Source of the DNA: Pseudomonas sp. dw_612
Lineage (GTDB): Bacteria > Pseudomonadota > Gammaproteobacteria > Pseudomonadales > Pseudomonadaceae
DNA: 64,000 nt
Direction of reading: 5' to 3'
NCBI RefSeq assembly: GCF_018449725.1
Contig: NZ_JAAVVC010000001.1
Span: 248,001-312,000, forward strand
The translations under genes were made by a program, and so were the position numbers. This document shows positions 25,796 through 35,498 of this stretch, piece after piece (positions within the stretch are counted from its first letter, which is position 1; each line of letters starts with the position of its first letter). The notes under the pieces are model-generated. The model made no database searches and had not been told where the DNA came from. It was given only the letters and a program-made list of their open reading frames with translations.

Positions 25796-26455
25796 TTAGC
25801 CGCGCTCAGGCTGGAAACGCACGACAAAACCTTTGAGGTTCTGCTGGCGACCTAACAAATCCCGCAGGCGATCGGCTTCGGCACGCTCGATCAACGGCCC
25901 GACAAACACCCGATTCTTGCCATCGGCGGTACGGATATAGGCGTTGTAGCCCTGGCTGCGCAGGGATTTTTGCAGGCTTTCGGCGCTGGCGCGACTCGAC
26001 AGACTGGCCAGTTGCACCGACCAGCTGACCGACAGGCCATTGGCATCGACGCGACTCTGAGTGGTGTCCGGTTTTGCCGGTGCGGCAGCAATCGGCTGGG
26101 CCGGTGCCGGTTTGGCGACAGGCGCAGGAGGCGGCGTCACCGGCTTGGCGGCAGGTGCCGGGGCCGAGGCTACGGGTGCGGCCGGGGCAATTGGCGTCGA
26201 CGGTGCTTGCTGATCGGCAATCTCGTCGTCGCTGGGCACGGGTTCCTGAGGCAAGGCTTGCGGTTCAGGCACCACCACCGGTTCGACCTGCAACTGCGGC
26301 ACCGAAGGTGCCTGGGGGGCAGACGGCGCTTGCACCGTCACCTGACGCTGTTCGTCCTGACGGGAAAACAGCATCGGCAAGAAAATCACCGCCAGCGCGA
26401 TCAGCACCAGGGCACCGACCATGCGCTGTTTGTACGCCTTATCCAGCAAAGCCAT
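25796..26455 (-). CDS. SPOR domain protein (DedD-like)
   Basis: A 219-residue protein: a short cytoplasmic N-terminus ([11 protein letters not shown]), one membrane anchor (MVGALVLIALAVIFLPMLF), a long Pro/Ala-rich linker, and a C-terminal SPOR domain (SVQLASLSSRASAESLQKSL...VFVGPLIERAEADRLRDLL). SPOR domains bind denuded septal peptidoglycan, so a septal role like that of DedD is likely. The start overlaps the end of folC by 17 bases. This matches the folC-PA3110-cvpA order of P. aeruginosa. Confidence 0.9.
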   Translation of the reverse strand: MALLDKAYKQRMVGALVLIALAVIFLPMLFSRQDEQRQVTVQAPSAPQAPSVPQLQVEPVVVPEPQALPQEPVPSDDEIADQQAPSTPIAPAAPVASAPAPAAKPVTPPPAPVAKPAPAQPIAAAPAKPDTTQSRVDANGLSVSWSVQLASLSSRASAESLQKSLRSQGYNAYIRTADGKNRVFVGPLIERAEADRLRDLLGRQQNLKGFVVRFQPERG

Positions 26456-27746
26456 TTGCCGCTTCCTCCGTGGAGCGCCGGGCCAGCCATTCAAGGGCCT
26501 CGGCAACACAATAAAATGATCCGAACAACAGAATCTCGTCGTCGCTCGTCGCCAGTGCACACTGCCCTTCCAGGGCGGCGGCCACACTGCCATAGGACGT
26601 TACCGACGCGCCAAGGTTCTGCAAGGCTGCGTGTAAATCAGCGACCGGACGCGCCCGCGGCGAATCCAGCGGCGCGACAGCCCATGACTGGACACTAGCA
26701 CTCAATTCGCCGACAACACCATCCAGGTCCTTGTCCGCCAGCAATCCGAACACTGCCAGGCGCTTGCCGAGCGGTGGACGACTGGCCAGGCGCCGGGCCA
26801 GATACTCGGCCGCATGCGGGTTATGCCCAACATCCAGCAACACATTCAACCGCTTGCCCTGCCACTCGAACTGTCGGCGATCGAGACGACCGACGATCCG
26901 CGTGGCCTTCAGCGCGTCAATAATCTGTGCGTCGACCCACGGCAAACCAAGCAGCAAATAAGCCTGCAACGCCAGTGCCGCGTTTTCCATCGGCAGATCC
27001 AGCAACGGCAGATCATGCAGCTCTACCACACGCCCTTGAGCGTCGAGGCCACGCCACTGCCAGTTGCGATCGGTAATGCCGAGGTCGAAATCGCGCCCAC
27101 GCAGGAAAAACGGGCAAGCCAGCTCGCGCGCCTTGTCCAGCAGAGGTTGGGGAGGATTCAGGTCGCCACACAGCGCAGGCGCGCCCTGGCGGAAGATGCC
27201 AGCCTTCTCGAAGGCCACGGACTCACGGGTATCGCCCAGGTAATCGGCGTGATCGACGCCAATGCTGGTGACCAGCGCAATATCCGCATCCACCACGTTG
27301 ACCGTGTCGAGGCGCCCGCCCAGGCCGACTTCCAGCACCACGGCATCGAGACTGGCTTGCTGAAACAGCCAGAATGCCGCCAGGGTGCCCATTTCGAAGT
27401 AGGTCAGGGTCGTCTCGCCACGACCGGCCTCGACCGCGGCAAAGGCTTCGCACAACTCGGCATCGGAAGCTTCGACGCCGTTGACCTGCACCCGCTCGTT
27501 GTAACGCAGCAGGTGCGGAGAACTGTAGACACCCACGCTCAGGCCCTGTGCCCGCAGCAACGAAGCCACGAATGCACAAGTGGAACCCTTGCCGTTGGTG
27601 CCGGTGACCGTGATCACCCGAGGCGCCGGCTTGCCCAGTCCCATGCGGGACGCTACCTGTTGCGAGCGCTCCAGGCCCATGTCGATGGCCGAAGGGTGCA
27701 ACTGCTCAAGGTAGGCGAGCCACTCGCCAAGGGTACGTTGGGTCAT
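26439..27746 (-). CDS. folC: Dihydrofolate/folylpolyglutamate synthase FolC
   Basis: A 435-residue Mur-ligase-fold enzyme. The ATP loop is [14 protein letters not shown], and [22 protein letters not shown] carries the conserved acidic and lysine residues. It adds glutamate to dihydropteroate and polyglutamylates folates. The ATG overlaps the accD stop (ATGA) and its 3' end overlaps the SPOR gene, so three genes are tightly coupled. Confidence 0.95.
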   Translation of the reverse strand: MTQRTLGEWLAYLEQLHPSAIDMGLERSQQVASRMGLGKPAPRVITVTGTNGKGSTCAFVASLLRAQGLSVGVYSSPHLLRYNERVQVNGVEASDAELCEAFAAVEAGRGETTLTYFEMGTLAAFWLFQQASLDAVVLEVGLGGRLDTVNVVDADIALVTSIGVDHADYLGDTRESVAFEKAGIFRQGAPALCGDLNPPQPLLDKARELACPFFLRGRDFDLGITDRNWQWRGLDAQGRVVELHDLPLLDLPMENAALALQAYLLLGLPWVDAQIIDALKATRIVGRLDRRQFEWQGKRLNVLLDVGHNPHAAEYLARRLASRPPLGKRLAVFGLLADKDLDGVVGELSASVQSWAVAPLDSPRARPVADLHAALQNLGASVTSYGSVAAALEGQCALATSDDEILLFGSFYCVAEALEWLARRSTEEAANGFAG

Positions 27747-28663
27747 ATGTTGGCAGGTACCGGTGGAACCACGATCGGCTCGATAGGTGCGGCGACGAAT
27801 TTCGGCGTCGGCAGGCCCATCATTTGTGCCAGCAGGTTGCCCAGGCGCGGACGCAGTTCCTGACGGTGAATGATCATGTCGATGGCGCCGTGTTCCAGCA
27901 GGAACTCGCTGCGTTGGAAGCCTTCCGGCAGTTTTTCACGCACGGTTTGTTCGATCACACGCGGGCCGGCGAAGCCGATCAGGGCTTTCGGCTCGCCGAC
28001 GATCACGTCGCCGAGCATCGCCAGACTGGCGGAAACGCCGCCGTAGACCGGGTCGGTCAGCACGGAGATGAACGGAATGCCTTCTTCACGCAGACGCGCC
28101 AGCACCGCGGAGGTCTTGGCCATTTGCATCAGGGAAATCAGGGCTTCCTGCATCCGCGCACCACCGGAGGCGGCGAAGCAGATCATCGGGCATTTGTTTT
28201 CCAGCGCGTAGTTGGCCGCACGAACAAAGCGCTCACCAACGATGGCGCCCATCGAACCGCCCATGAAGGAGAATTCGAACGCCGACACAACGACTGGCAT
28301 GCCCAGCAGGGTACCGCTCATGGAGATCAGGGCGTCTTTCTCGCCGGTCGCTTTTTGCGCGGCGGTCAGGCGGTCCTTGTACTTCTTGCCGTCGCGGAAT
28401 TTCAGACGGTCAACCGGCTCCAGGTCAGCGCCCAGTTCGGCACGGCCTTCGGCATCGAGGAAAATGTCGATACGGGCGCGGGCGCCGATACGCATGTGGT
28501 GGTTGCACTTGGGGCAAACGTCCAGGGTCTTTTCCAGCTCCGGACGATACAGCACAGCCTCGCAAGACGGGCATTTGTGCCAAAGACCTTCAGGCACCGA
28601 GCTCTTCTTGACCTCGGAACGCATGATCGAAGGGATCAGTTTGTCTACTAACCAGTTGCTCAT
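27743..28663 (-). CDS. accD: Acetyl-CoA carboxylase carboxyltransferase subunit beta AccD
   Basis: A 306-residue subunit with the N-terminal four-cysteine zinc ribbon ([13 protein letters not shown]...[12 protein letters not shown]) and the crotonase-like carboxyltransferase core ([20 protein letters not shown]). With AccA it forms malonyl-CoA, the committed step of fatty-acid synthesis. The ATG is preceded by ggagaaag. It is followed directly by folC. Confidence 0.96.
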   Translation of the reverse strand: MSNWLVDKLIPSIMRSEVKKSSVPEGLWHKCPSCEAVLYRPELEKTLDVCPKCNHHMRIGARARIDIFLDAEGRAELGADLEPVDRLKFRDGKKYKDRLTAAQKATGEKDALISMSGTLLGMPVVVSAFEFSFMGGSMGAIVGERFVRAANYALENKCPMICFAASGGARMQEALISLMQMAKTSAVLARLREEGIPFISVLTDPVYGGVSASLAMLGDVIVGEPKALIGFAGPRVIEQTVREKLPEGFQRSEFLLEHGAIDMIIHRQELRPRLGNLLAQMMGLPTPKFVAAPIEPIVVPPVPANI

Positions 28664-28848
28664 GCTTTCTTTCTCCAGTACCGGCGGCCCGAACGCTTTG
28701 GTTCGCAGCCCCGCGTATGCCCTTGAGCTAAATTCATGTGTGTGGCGATGATCGCTGGGTTGCCGGGTCAGTGAAACTGACCTGCGTACACCCCAAAAAC
28801 CCTCAGCCGTGCCTGCTTTCGTGCAAGTGAAGTTATGGACGGCGGCAG
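28664..28848. other. Intergenic region between trpF and accD
   Basis: These 185 bases carry no recognisable gene or REP element. The stretch probably contains an accD promoter, since the gap is far larger than the others in this series. Confidence 0.4.
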
Positions 28849-29478
28849 TTAGCCAGCCGTCACATCACGCACTGCTTTGATAAATGCCCGGATCTTTGCG
28901 TGATCCTTGATGCCCTTGCTCGCCTCTACCCCGCCGCTGACGTCCACGGCATACGGCCGAACCCGGACAATCGCCTCGGCGACGTTATCGGCATTCAGCC
29001 CGCCCGCGAGAATGATCGGTTTGCTCAAGCCTTGCGGTATCAATGACCAGTCGAACGCTTCGCCAGTTCCGCCCGGCACGCCTTCGACATAGGCATCGAG
29101 CAGGATACCGCTGGCGCTTGGAAACGCATCGCAGGCCGCCGCGATGTCATCCCCGGCCTTGACTCGCAACGCCTTGATGTACGGGCGATTCCAGCCTTCG
29201 CATTCGTCGGCGGCTTCGTCGCCATGGAACTGCAGCAAGTCCAGCGGCACCGCGTCGAGGATTTCCCCCAACTCGCAGCGACTGGCATTGACGAACAAAC
29301 CCACGGTGGTCACGAACGGCGGCAAGGCCTTGATGATCGCCCTCGCCTGCGCAAACGTCACCGCCCGTGGGCTTTTGGCGTAAAACACAAACCCGATGGC
29401 ATCGGCCCCGGCCTCGACTGCCGCCAACGCATCTTCTATGCGGGTAATCCCACAAATCTTGCTGCGAACGGCTGACAT
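28849..29478 (-). CDS. trpF: Phosphoribosylanthranilate isomerase TrpF
   Basis: A 209-residue TIM barrel. The catalytic cysteine is in [11 protein letters not shown] near the N-terminus and the catalytic aspartate in [34 protein letters not shown] forms the phosphate site. It isomerises phosphoribosylanthranilate in tryptophan synthesis. The ATG at 29478 ([10 protein letters not shown]) is preferred over an upstream reading. Confidence 0.95.
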   Translation of the reverse strand: MSAVRSKICGITRIEDALAAVEAGADAIGFVFYAKSPRAVTFAQARAIIKALPPFVTTVGLFVNASRCELGEILDAVPLDLLQFHGDEAADECEGWNRPYIKALRVKAGDDIAAACDAFPSASGILLDAYVEGVPGGTGEAFDWSLIPQGLSKPIILAGGLNADNVAEAIVRVRPYAVDVSGGVEASKGIKDHAKIRAFIKAVRDVTAG

Positions 29479-29541
29479 GTCGATAGAACCCCAAGGCAAA
29501 TCCGAGAAAGTCCCGGATGGTAACAAATGCGTTCGAGGGCG

Positions 29542-30366
29542 TCAGCCGTCAAGTTCGGCGAAACCGGTCAAGAAGTGCGGCCCGATGTAACGCTCGGGCA
29601 ACTGGAACTCGTCGCGGTATTCCACCTGCACCAGATACAGGCCGTACGGATGCGCCGTCACCCCGCCGGAACGGCGAATGCGGCTCTCCAGCACTTCCTT
29701 CATCCACTCCACCGGGCGCTCCCCGGAGCCGATGGTCATCAGCACCCCGGCGATGTTGCGCACCATGTGGTGCAGGAAGGCGCTGGCGCGGATGTCGAGC
29801 ACGATCATCTTGCCGTGCCGCGTCACCCGCAGGTGATGCAATTCCTTGATCGGCGACTTGGCCTGGCACTGACCGGCGCGGAAGGCGCTGAAGTCGTGGG
29901 TGCCGACCAGATATTGCGCGGCTTCAGCCATGCGCTCGACGTCCAGTGGACGGTGGTTCCAAGTGATTTCTTCGTTCAGGTGCGCCGGGCGGATCTGATC
30001 GTTGTAGATCACGTAGCGATAACGCCGGGCGATGGCCTTGAACCGCGCATGAAAATGCGCCGGCATGACCTGCGCCCAACTGACACTGACGTCGTGGGGC
30101 AAATTGATGTTGGCGCCCATGACCCAGGCTTTCAGCGAGCGCTCGACCTGCGTATCGAAATGCACCACCTGACCGCAGGCATGCACGCCCGCATCGGTGC
30201 GCCCGGCGCAATGCAGCGAAACCGGTGAATCGGCGACTTTGGACAAGGCGTTTTCGAGGGTTTCCTGCACGGTCAGCACACCTGAGGCCTGACGCTGCCA
30301 GCCGCGATAACGCGAGCCCTTGTATTCAACGCCCAACGCGATCCGGAAAAAGCCATCGGCCGCCAT
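29542..30366 (-). CDS. truA: tRNA pseudouridine(38-40) synthase TruA
   Basis: A 274-residue TruA. The catalytic aspartate lies in CAGRTDAGVHACGQVVHF, and FRIALGVEYKGSRYRGWQ is the conserved opening. It modifies U38-U40 in the anticodon arm of many tRNAs. No clear ribosome-binding site precedes the ATG at 30366; in-frame TTG codons upstream (near 30396 and 30423) may be used. It is followed by trpF after 63 bases. Confidence 0.94.
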   Translation of the reverse strand: MAADGFFRIALGVEYKGSRYRGWQRQASGVLTVQETLENALSKVADSPVSLHCAGRTDAGVHACGQVVHFDTQVERSLKAWVMGANINLPHDVSVSWAQVMPAHFHARFKAIARRYRYVIYNDQIRPAHLNEEITWNHRPLDVERMAEAAQYLVGTHDFSAFRAGQCQAKSPIKELHHLRVTRHGKMIVLDIRASAFLHHMVRNIAGVLMTIGSGERPVEWMKEVLESRIRRSGGVTAHPYGLYLVQVEYRDEFQLPERYIGPHFLTGFAELDG

Positions 30367-30539
30367 TTCGGCGGCCGGATTATCTATATTTGCCAAGGGG
30401 TGACAGCCTGCTGATCGACGCAAAGGCGGGCATTATAAGGCCGCAGGTCCATGACGCCAGAGCCGCGTGGCATTGCATCGCCGATACAGAGTTCGCTATA
30501 TAGATAACTACACAACGAAAACACAAAAACCGAGACCTG

Positions 30540-31202
30540 ATGATGACCGCCACACTCAAAGAAGCCGTAGGCTCGGCTTATAGCCTGGAAGGCATGCTCC
30601 ACGCCAAACGCAAGACCTGGGAAGCCATCGCCGAAATGGCCCGCCGCATCAAACCCGGCATGCTGGAATCCGAGGCCCAGGCGATGAGCCTGGAAGTGCT
30701 GAACGAACTGGGCATGGACCGTATCTGGCATCCCTCGAAAATCCGCTTCGGCGAAAACACCCTGAAAACCTTCAAGCAGCGCTCCGATGGCGATCCGGTG
30801 CTGGCGCAAAACGATATTTTCTTTATCGACCTCGGCGTGGTCTGGGATCGTCATGAAGGCGACTCAGGCGCGACCTTCACGGTCGGCGACGATCCCGAGA
30901 TGAAAGCCTGTGCCGTGGCGGCGAAGACCCTGTTCGATCAGGTTCACGATTACTGGCGCACGAAGCAGGTCGCCGGTCCGGAGCTGTACCGCTATACCGA
31001 TGAGCAGGCCACGGCCATGGGCTGGAAGCTGAACCTGGAAATCAAGGGTCATCGAGTCAGTGATTTCCCTCACGCGATCTATCGGGCGGGGGACCTGGGC
31101 AACTTCGAGGACTGCCCGAATGTCGGGTTGTGGATTCTGGAGATCCAGATTGCCCACCCTACCCGGCCGTTTGGGGCGTTTTATGAGGATTTGTTGGCCT
31201 GA
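30540..31202 (+). CDS. M24 family metallopeptidase-like protein
   Basis: A 220-residue pita-bread-fold protein resembling methionine aminopeptidase and Xaa-Pro peptidases. Candidate metal ligands are all present: Asp in FIDLGVVWD, Asp in GDSGATF, His in DFPHAIYR, Glu in WILEIQI and Glu in FGAFYEDL. The C-terminal part is compact and lacks the usual RxE segment length. It stands alone on the plus strand between truA and fimV, and a REP pair follows it. The substrate is unknown. Confidence 0.8.
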   Translation: MMTATLKEAVGSAYSLEGMLHAKRKTWEAIAEMARRIKPGMLESEAQAMSLEVLNELGMDRIWHPSKIRFGENTLKTFKQRSDGDPVLAQNDIFFIDLGVVWDRHEGDSGATFTVGDDPEMKACAVAAKTLFDQVHDYWRTKQVAGPELYRYTDEQATAMGWKLNLEIKGHRVSDFPHAIYRAGDLGNFEDCPNVGLWILEIQIAHPTRPFGAFYEDLLA

Positions 31203-31221
31203 TTAGCGCAGCCGATCTCCC

Positions 31222-31313
31222 TTGTGGGAGCGGGCTTGCTCGCGAATGCGGTGTGTCATTCAGCATTGATGTTGACTGGCACACCGCATTCGCGAGCAAG
31301 CCCGCTCCCACAG
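31222..31313. repeat. Paired inverted REP (tgtgggagcgggcttgctcg type)
   Basis: Outer arms of about 30 bases are inverted copies (gtgggagcgggcttgctcgc and its complement) around a short loop. It lies 20 bases behind the M24 peptidase gene. Confidence 0.92.
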
Positions 31314-31336
31314 GGGTATTGCGGTGATACAGAAAC

Positions 31337-31366
31337 AAAAACGGCAGCCTCAATGGGCTGCCGTTT
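31337..31366. terminator. Bidirectional rho-independent terminator of fimV
   Basis: The stem aaaacggcagcc/ggctgccgtttt with a 6-base loop has A- and T-runs on both sides. It lies 22 bases behind the fimV stop and can also stop transcription arriving from the M24 peptidase gene. Confidence 0.85.
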
Positions 31367-31387
31367 TGTTTACAACTGACTCAACTA

Positions 31388-34054
31388 TCAAGCCAGACGC
31401 GAAAGCATTTCCTTGGCTTCGCTCTTCTGCCCCGCATCACCCTCGGTTACCACTTCATTGAGGATGTCCCGGGCGCCGTCGTTGTCGCCCATGTCGATGT
31501 AGGCCTGGGCCAGATCGAGTTTGGTGGCGACTTCATCGGTGCCGGAGAGGAAATCGAACTCCGGCTCGTCAGCCACCGAGGCGGCCGCGTCTTCGGCGGT
31601 AAAGGTCGGTTCGCCGAGGCTCTGGGACAACCGCTCCAGTTCGGCGTTGACGTCATCCAGCTCCGCCGCGAACGCATCCTTGGGCTCAGGGACGTCCATT
31701 TCGTCCGCCAGGGACAGGTCGAAATCGGCCGGCAGCTCCAGATCATCCAGCGCGGCTTCCGTCACGGCTGACACTTCGACAGGAGGCAGGTCTTTGACGC
31801 CCTCGTCCAGGTCCAGCAGGAAATCATCTTCCGCCAGGGTTGCCGGCGAAGCATCGCCACCGAGGTCCAGGTCCAGATCGAAATCCGACAGGTCGTCGAG
31901 GTTTTCCTTGATCTCGGTCTGCTGTTGCAGCACCGACTCAAAGCTCAAATCGTCGTCCAGCGGGAAGTCGTCCAGTTCTGCCAGGGCTTCCGGCGCCGGA
32001 ACCGGTGTAACCGCTGCCGGAGAAGCGTTTTCCAGGTCGTCCAGGCTCAAGTCAAAAGTGCTGTCGAGATCGTCCACGGCCGGGGCCGGCCCTTCGGGCT
32101 CATCCAGCAGCAGGTCCTTGACGTACTGTGCGTCCAGCTCGGCCGCGACGGCGGCGGCTGCAATGCCGCCGGCCGCCGCTGCAAGCACCATGGCCGGGAA
32201 ACGGCTTTTCAGTTGTTCGACCTGAGCGAAGTTCTCGCCATTGGCCACCAACTGACGCTCCTGAGCCACAAACGCATCACGATCGCCTTGCTGACCGTAG
32301 ACTTCCATCAACTTCAGGCGCAGGTCGCTGCGTTGCGGCTCTTGCTTGATACCGTCTTCGAGCAACGCGGCGGCCTGATTCAGGCGACCCGCGTTGATGT
32401 GCGACTGGGCGTGGCTCAGGACGTCGTCATTACGCTCGGCGGCTGGAGAGATCAGCGGCGCGGCAATCGGCGGGGTCACTACGACGGGCTCAATCACAGG
32501 AGCTGGCGCCGGGGCCGGAACTGGCGCAGATGCAGGTGCAGGTGCAGGTGCAGGTGCAGGTGCAGGCACTTTAGCAAGCGTCACGCTCGGCGGCGGCACT
32601 TCGAGGCCTTCGAAGCTGCTTTCCGGCAAGTCTTGCTCAGGGGAAAACTCTTGTTCCTCAGCCAGGGCACGCGCCATGCGCAGGTGCTTTTCCGCTTCCT
32701 GCTGGGCTTTGCGGCGACGGGCCAGCAGCAACAGCAACAGCAGCAGAACGACAGCGCCGCCGCCCACCAGACCCAGCAGGATCGGATTGGTCAGCAGGTC
32801 GTTGAACTTCTGATCGTCGGAAACCGCAGGCGTCGGCTCGACTGGCGTTTCAGCCGGGGCCGGAGTGGCTTCGGGTGCCGTCACGACAGGTGCTGGCGTG
32901 GCAGGAGCCGCATCAGTCGGCGTGGCTACCGGCGCTGGAGGCGGCGTCAGTTCAGCGGAAATCACTGGAGCGGTGGCGGCCGCCGGAGCCCCCGCAGCGC
33001 CTTCGGCTTGCAGCTTGGCCAATTGATTGTTTTTCAGTTCGATCAAGCGTTGCAGCTTGTCCAGCTGACTTTGCAGATCGGTCATGCGGCTTTTCAGTTC
33101 GGCGTTGTCACGACGGGTCGTGTCGAGGCTTTCCTGGGTCACCGCCAACTTATTGCTCAGATTCTTCGCATCACCGGCGGCACCCTTGCGGCCCTTGCCG
33201 GATTCGGCAGAGACCAGGCTCAGCTTGTCTTTCGCAGCCTGGGTCGAAGCGGCATCGGCAGTGCCACGCTTGGTGGCATCGAGTTGCTGCTGCCCGGTGC
33301 CAGGTTTGGCCACGTAGCGACGGCCCTGGCGCCACGCGGTATTTTGCGCGGCGACTTCAGCGATGGCCTTGGGTTGCGGCAGGCTGGTGCTTTGCACCTG
33401 ATCCGGCATGCGCAGGACCTGGCCAGTCTTCAGCAGGTTGATGTTGCCATTGATGAAAGCATCCGGGTTCAAGGCCTGGATGGCCAGCATGGTTTGCTGC
33501 ACCGAGCCGCCATTACGTGCCTTCGCCGCGATTTCCCACAGGGTGTCGCGCGGCGTGGTGGTGTAGGTCGATGGCTTGGTGGCGCCGGTCATCGGCGCCG
33601 TCACCGCTTGAGACGGCGCAGGTTGCGCGGCGGCATCGGCGGCTTGCGGAGAGAATTTGGACGGATCGAGCAACACGCTGTAATCGCGCAGCAAGCGACC
33701 GTTCGGCCACATCACCTGAACCAGGAATTTCACCATCGGTTCGGAGAGCGGCTTGCTGGAGGTCACGCGCAGGATGCTTTTACCGCTGGCGTTGAGGACC
33801 GGGGTGAAAGTCAGGTCGTTGAGAAACGCCTGGCGATCGACGCCGGCCTTGGCGAAATCGTCCGGCGAGGCCAGGCTCGGCACCACTTCGGCAGCGGTGA
33901 GGTCCTTGACGTCGAGCAGCTCGATTTCTGCCACCAGGGGCTGGTTCAGGGTCGACTTCAGGGTCAGTTCCCCGAGCCCGAGGGCATGCGCCATACCGGA
34001 GGACAGCGCCGAGGCGGCCGCTATTGCTAACACCAGTTTGCGAACTTGAACCAT
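31388..34054 (-). CDS. fimV: Motility/pilus assembly hub protein FimV
   Basis: An 888-residue FimV/HubP protein. A signal peptide (MVQVRKLVLAIAAASALSSG) is followed by the conserved periplasmic segment LNQPLVAEIELLDVKDLT, a LysM peptidoglycan-binding domain (about residues 160-215, TTPRDTLWEIAAKARNGG), a coiled coil (about 290-350), one membrane span (about 423-445, LLGLVGGGAVVLLLLLLLLA), an acidic cytoplasmic region with TPR-like repeats, and the FimV C-terminal domain (TKLDLAQAYIDMGDNDGARD). It organises type IV pilus and polar functions. A (tgcagg)6 microsatellite encodes part of a Pro-Ala linker. Confidence 0.94.
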   Translation of the reverse strand: MVQVRKLVLAIAAASALSSGMAHALGLGELTLKSTLNQPLVAEIELLDVKDLTAAEVVPSLASPDDFAKAGVDRQAFLNDLTFTPVLNASGKSILRVTSSKPLSEPMVKFLVQVMWPNGRLLRDYSVLLDPSKFSPQAADAAAQPAPSQAVTAPMTGATKPSTYTTTPRDTLWEIAAKARNGGSVQQTMLAIQALNPDAFINGNINLLKTGQVLRMPDQVQSTSLPQPKAIAEVAAQNTAWRQGRRYVAKPGTGQQQLDATKRGTADAASTQAAKDKLSLVSAESGKGRKGAAGDAKNLSNKLAVTQESLDTTRRDNAELKSRMTDLQSQLDKLQRLIELKNNQLAKLQAEGAAGAPAAATAPVISAELTPPPAPVATPTDAAPATPAPVVTAPEATPAPAETPVEPTPAVSDDQKFNDLLTNPILLGLVGGGAVVLLLLLLLLARRRKAQQEAEKHLRMARALAEEQEFSPEQDLPESSFEGLEVPPPSVTLAKVPAPAPAPAPAPASAPVPAPAPAPVIEPVVVTPPIAAPLISPAAERNDDVLSHAQSHINAGRLNQAAALLEDGIKQEPQRSDLRLKLMEVYGQQGDRDAFVAQERQLVANGENFAQVEQLKSRFPAMVLAAAAGGIAAAAVAAELDAQYVKDLLLDEPEGPAPAVDDLDSTFDLSLDDLENASPAAVTPVPAPEALAELDDFPLDDDLSFESVLQQQTEIKENLDDLSDFDLDLDLGGDASPATLAEDDFLLDLDEGVKDLPPVEVSAVTEAALDDLELPADFDLSLADEMDVPEPKDAFAAELDDVNAELERLSQSLGEPTFTAEDAAASVADEPEFDFLSGTDEVATKLDLAQAYIDMGDNDGARDILNEVVTEGDAGQKSEAKEMLSRLA

Positions 34055-34262
34055 AGCCTCATCCTTTGTTTGAACATTCCTCGGCCAGCGAGAAGGTGTT
34101 GAAAGCCGCTGCCGTAAGGCATTGCGCGCGGCGGCGAAGGGTCGTCGCGCGCGATTATTTCTTTGATGCCCTGGAAAGTCCCGTGGGGTGACTCGCCTTC
34201 AGCACTCCGGCCAAGCATAGCGCTCGGCTAGAATCATTCGAAAAATTGTTGCCAAGTATCTT
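34055..34262. other. fimV upstream region
   Basis: These 208 bases lie between fimV and the usg-like gene. No gene was recognised. It probably holds the fimV promoter and leader. Confidence 0.4.
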
Positions 34263-35273
34263 TTACAGCAGGTCTTTTATCAACAATTCAGCCACCTGCA
34301 CAGCATTGAGCGCAGCGCCCTTGCGTACGTTATCTGACGTCAGCCACAAATTAAGTTCCGACAGGTCGTCGACACCGCTGCGAACCCGACCCACATAGAC
34401 CACATCCTGCCCTACCGCGTCACCTACCGGGGTCGGATAATCACCCGCTTCCACCAGCTCGATGCCTGGCGCATCTTCCAGTGCGGCGTTCACTTTTGCC
34501 AGGTCCACAGTGCTGCCTGACTGCAAGGTCACGCTAAAGCTATCGCCAAAAAACACCGGGGCTTGAATGCAAGTGACGGAAATCTTTAATAAAGGTAGCG
34601 CCATGACCTGACGCAGCTCGCGCACCAGGCGTTTTTCCAGCAGCGTATGACCTTGATCATCGGGCTTGCCGACCTGGGCCAGCAGGTTGAAAGCCATCTG
34701 CCGGTCGAAGAATGTCGGCTCCAGCGGGCGCACGTTGAGCAACTCGGCGGTTTGCCGGGCCAGCTCGGTCACGGCTTCGCGGCCCTGGGCAGACACGGCC
34801 AGGCTGGCGGTCACATTAACCCGCTGCAGGTCGATCACATTGAGCAACGGCGCGAGCACCACGGCCAAGGTGGTGGCCGACGGGCTCGGGCTGCTGACCT
34901 GGAATGGCATTTTCAGGCCGGCCAGTACTTGAGCGTTGGCTTCCGGCACGATTTGCGGCGCTTCATCCGCCGACAGTGCGCCGGACAGATCGATCAGCGA
35001 GCAACCCGCCGCACGGGCGCGGGAGGCGAAACTCAGGGTCACGGCGGGACCGGCCGCGAAGAACACCAACTGAACCTTGCTGAAATCGAACTCATCGACT
35101 TCCCGCACCCGCACGTTCTTGCCGCGAAACGGCACCGAATGCCCGGCGGATTCGCTGCTGGCCAGCAGGTGCAGATTGCCGACCGGGAAATCGCGCTCTT
35201 CGAGAATCTGCACGAGGGTTTCGCCGACAGTACCGGTGGCGCCGATCACGGCAATATCGAAGGACTGGCTCAT
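34263..35273 (-). CDS. Usg-like aspartate-semialdehyde dehydrogenase paralogue, catalytic Cys missing
   Basis: A 336-residue member of the ASADH fold, with NADP loop VIGATGTVGETL (residues 9-20) and a dimerisation domain. The segment that holds the catalytic cysteine in true ASADH (PNCST type) reads SSPSPSATT here (127-135), so dehydrogenase activity is unlikely. E. coli Usg, encoded next to truA, and PA3116 are comparable. It lies between asd and fimV on the same strand. Its function is unknown. Confidence 0.88.
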   Translation of the reverse strand: MSQSFDIAVIGATGTVGETLVQILEERDFPVGNLHLLASSESAGHSVPFRGKNVRVREVDEFDFSKVQLVFFAAGPAVTLSFASRARAAGCSLIDLSGALSADEAPQIVPEANAQVLAGLKMPFQVSSPSPSATTLAVVLAPLLNVIDLQRVNVTASLAVSAQGREAVTELARQTAELLNVRPLEPTFFDRQMAFNLLAQVGKPDDQGHTLLEKRLVRELRQVMALPLLKISVTCIQAPVFFGDSFSVTLQSGSTVDLAKVNAALEDAPGIELVEAGDYPTPVGDAVGQDVVYVGRVRSGVDDLSELNLWLTSDNVRKGAALNAVQVAELLIKDLL

Positions 35274-35340
35274 GGTTCTACCTCTGGCGAAACGGGGGGA
35301 GCGGCACTTTACCGGGTGGGTGGCGGTTCGGCAATTTAGA

Positions 35341-35430
35341 GCAAAAGATCGCAGCCTTCGGCAGCTCCTACAGGATCGGGTTTACACGCGACCAATGTAG
35401 GAGCTGCCGAAGGCTGCGATCTTTTTGCAG
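35341..35430. repeat. Paired inverted REP (gtaggagctgccgaaggctg type)
   Basis: Two inverted copies (gatcgcagccttcggcagct / agctgccgaaggctgcgatc) flank a 26-base loop. It lies between the usg-like gene and asd, in addition to the asd terminator. Confidence 0.9.
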
Positions 35431-35451
35431 GCAAAGAAAATCCCATAAAAA

Positions 35452-35479
35452 AACCCGCACCTGTTTCAAGGCACGGGTT
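35452..35479 (-). terminator. Rho-independent terminator of asd
   Basis: An aacccg/cgggtt stem with an inner cct/agg pairing ends, on the minus strand, in a T-run (aaaaaaa at 35446-35452). It lies 20 bases behind the asd stop. Confidence 0.7.
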
Positions 35480-35498
35480 CTTTCACAGCTTCAACCGA

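Noticed and set aside
31925..34030. Open frame of 701 codons opposite fimV
   Set aside because: Antisense shadow of the fimV repeats; low-complexity Arg/Gly/Gln composition and no recognisable domain.
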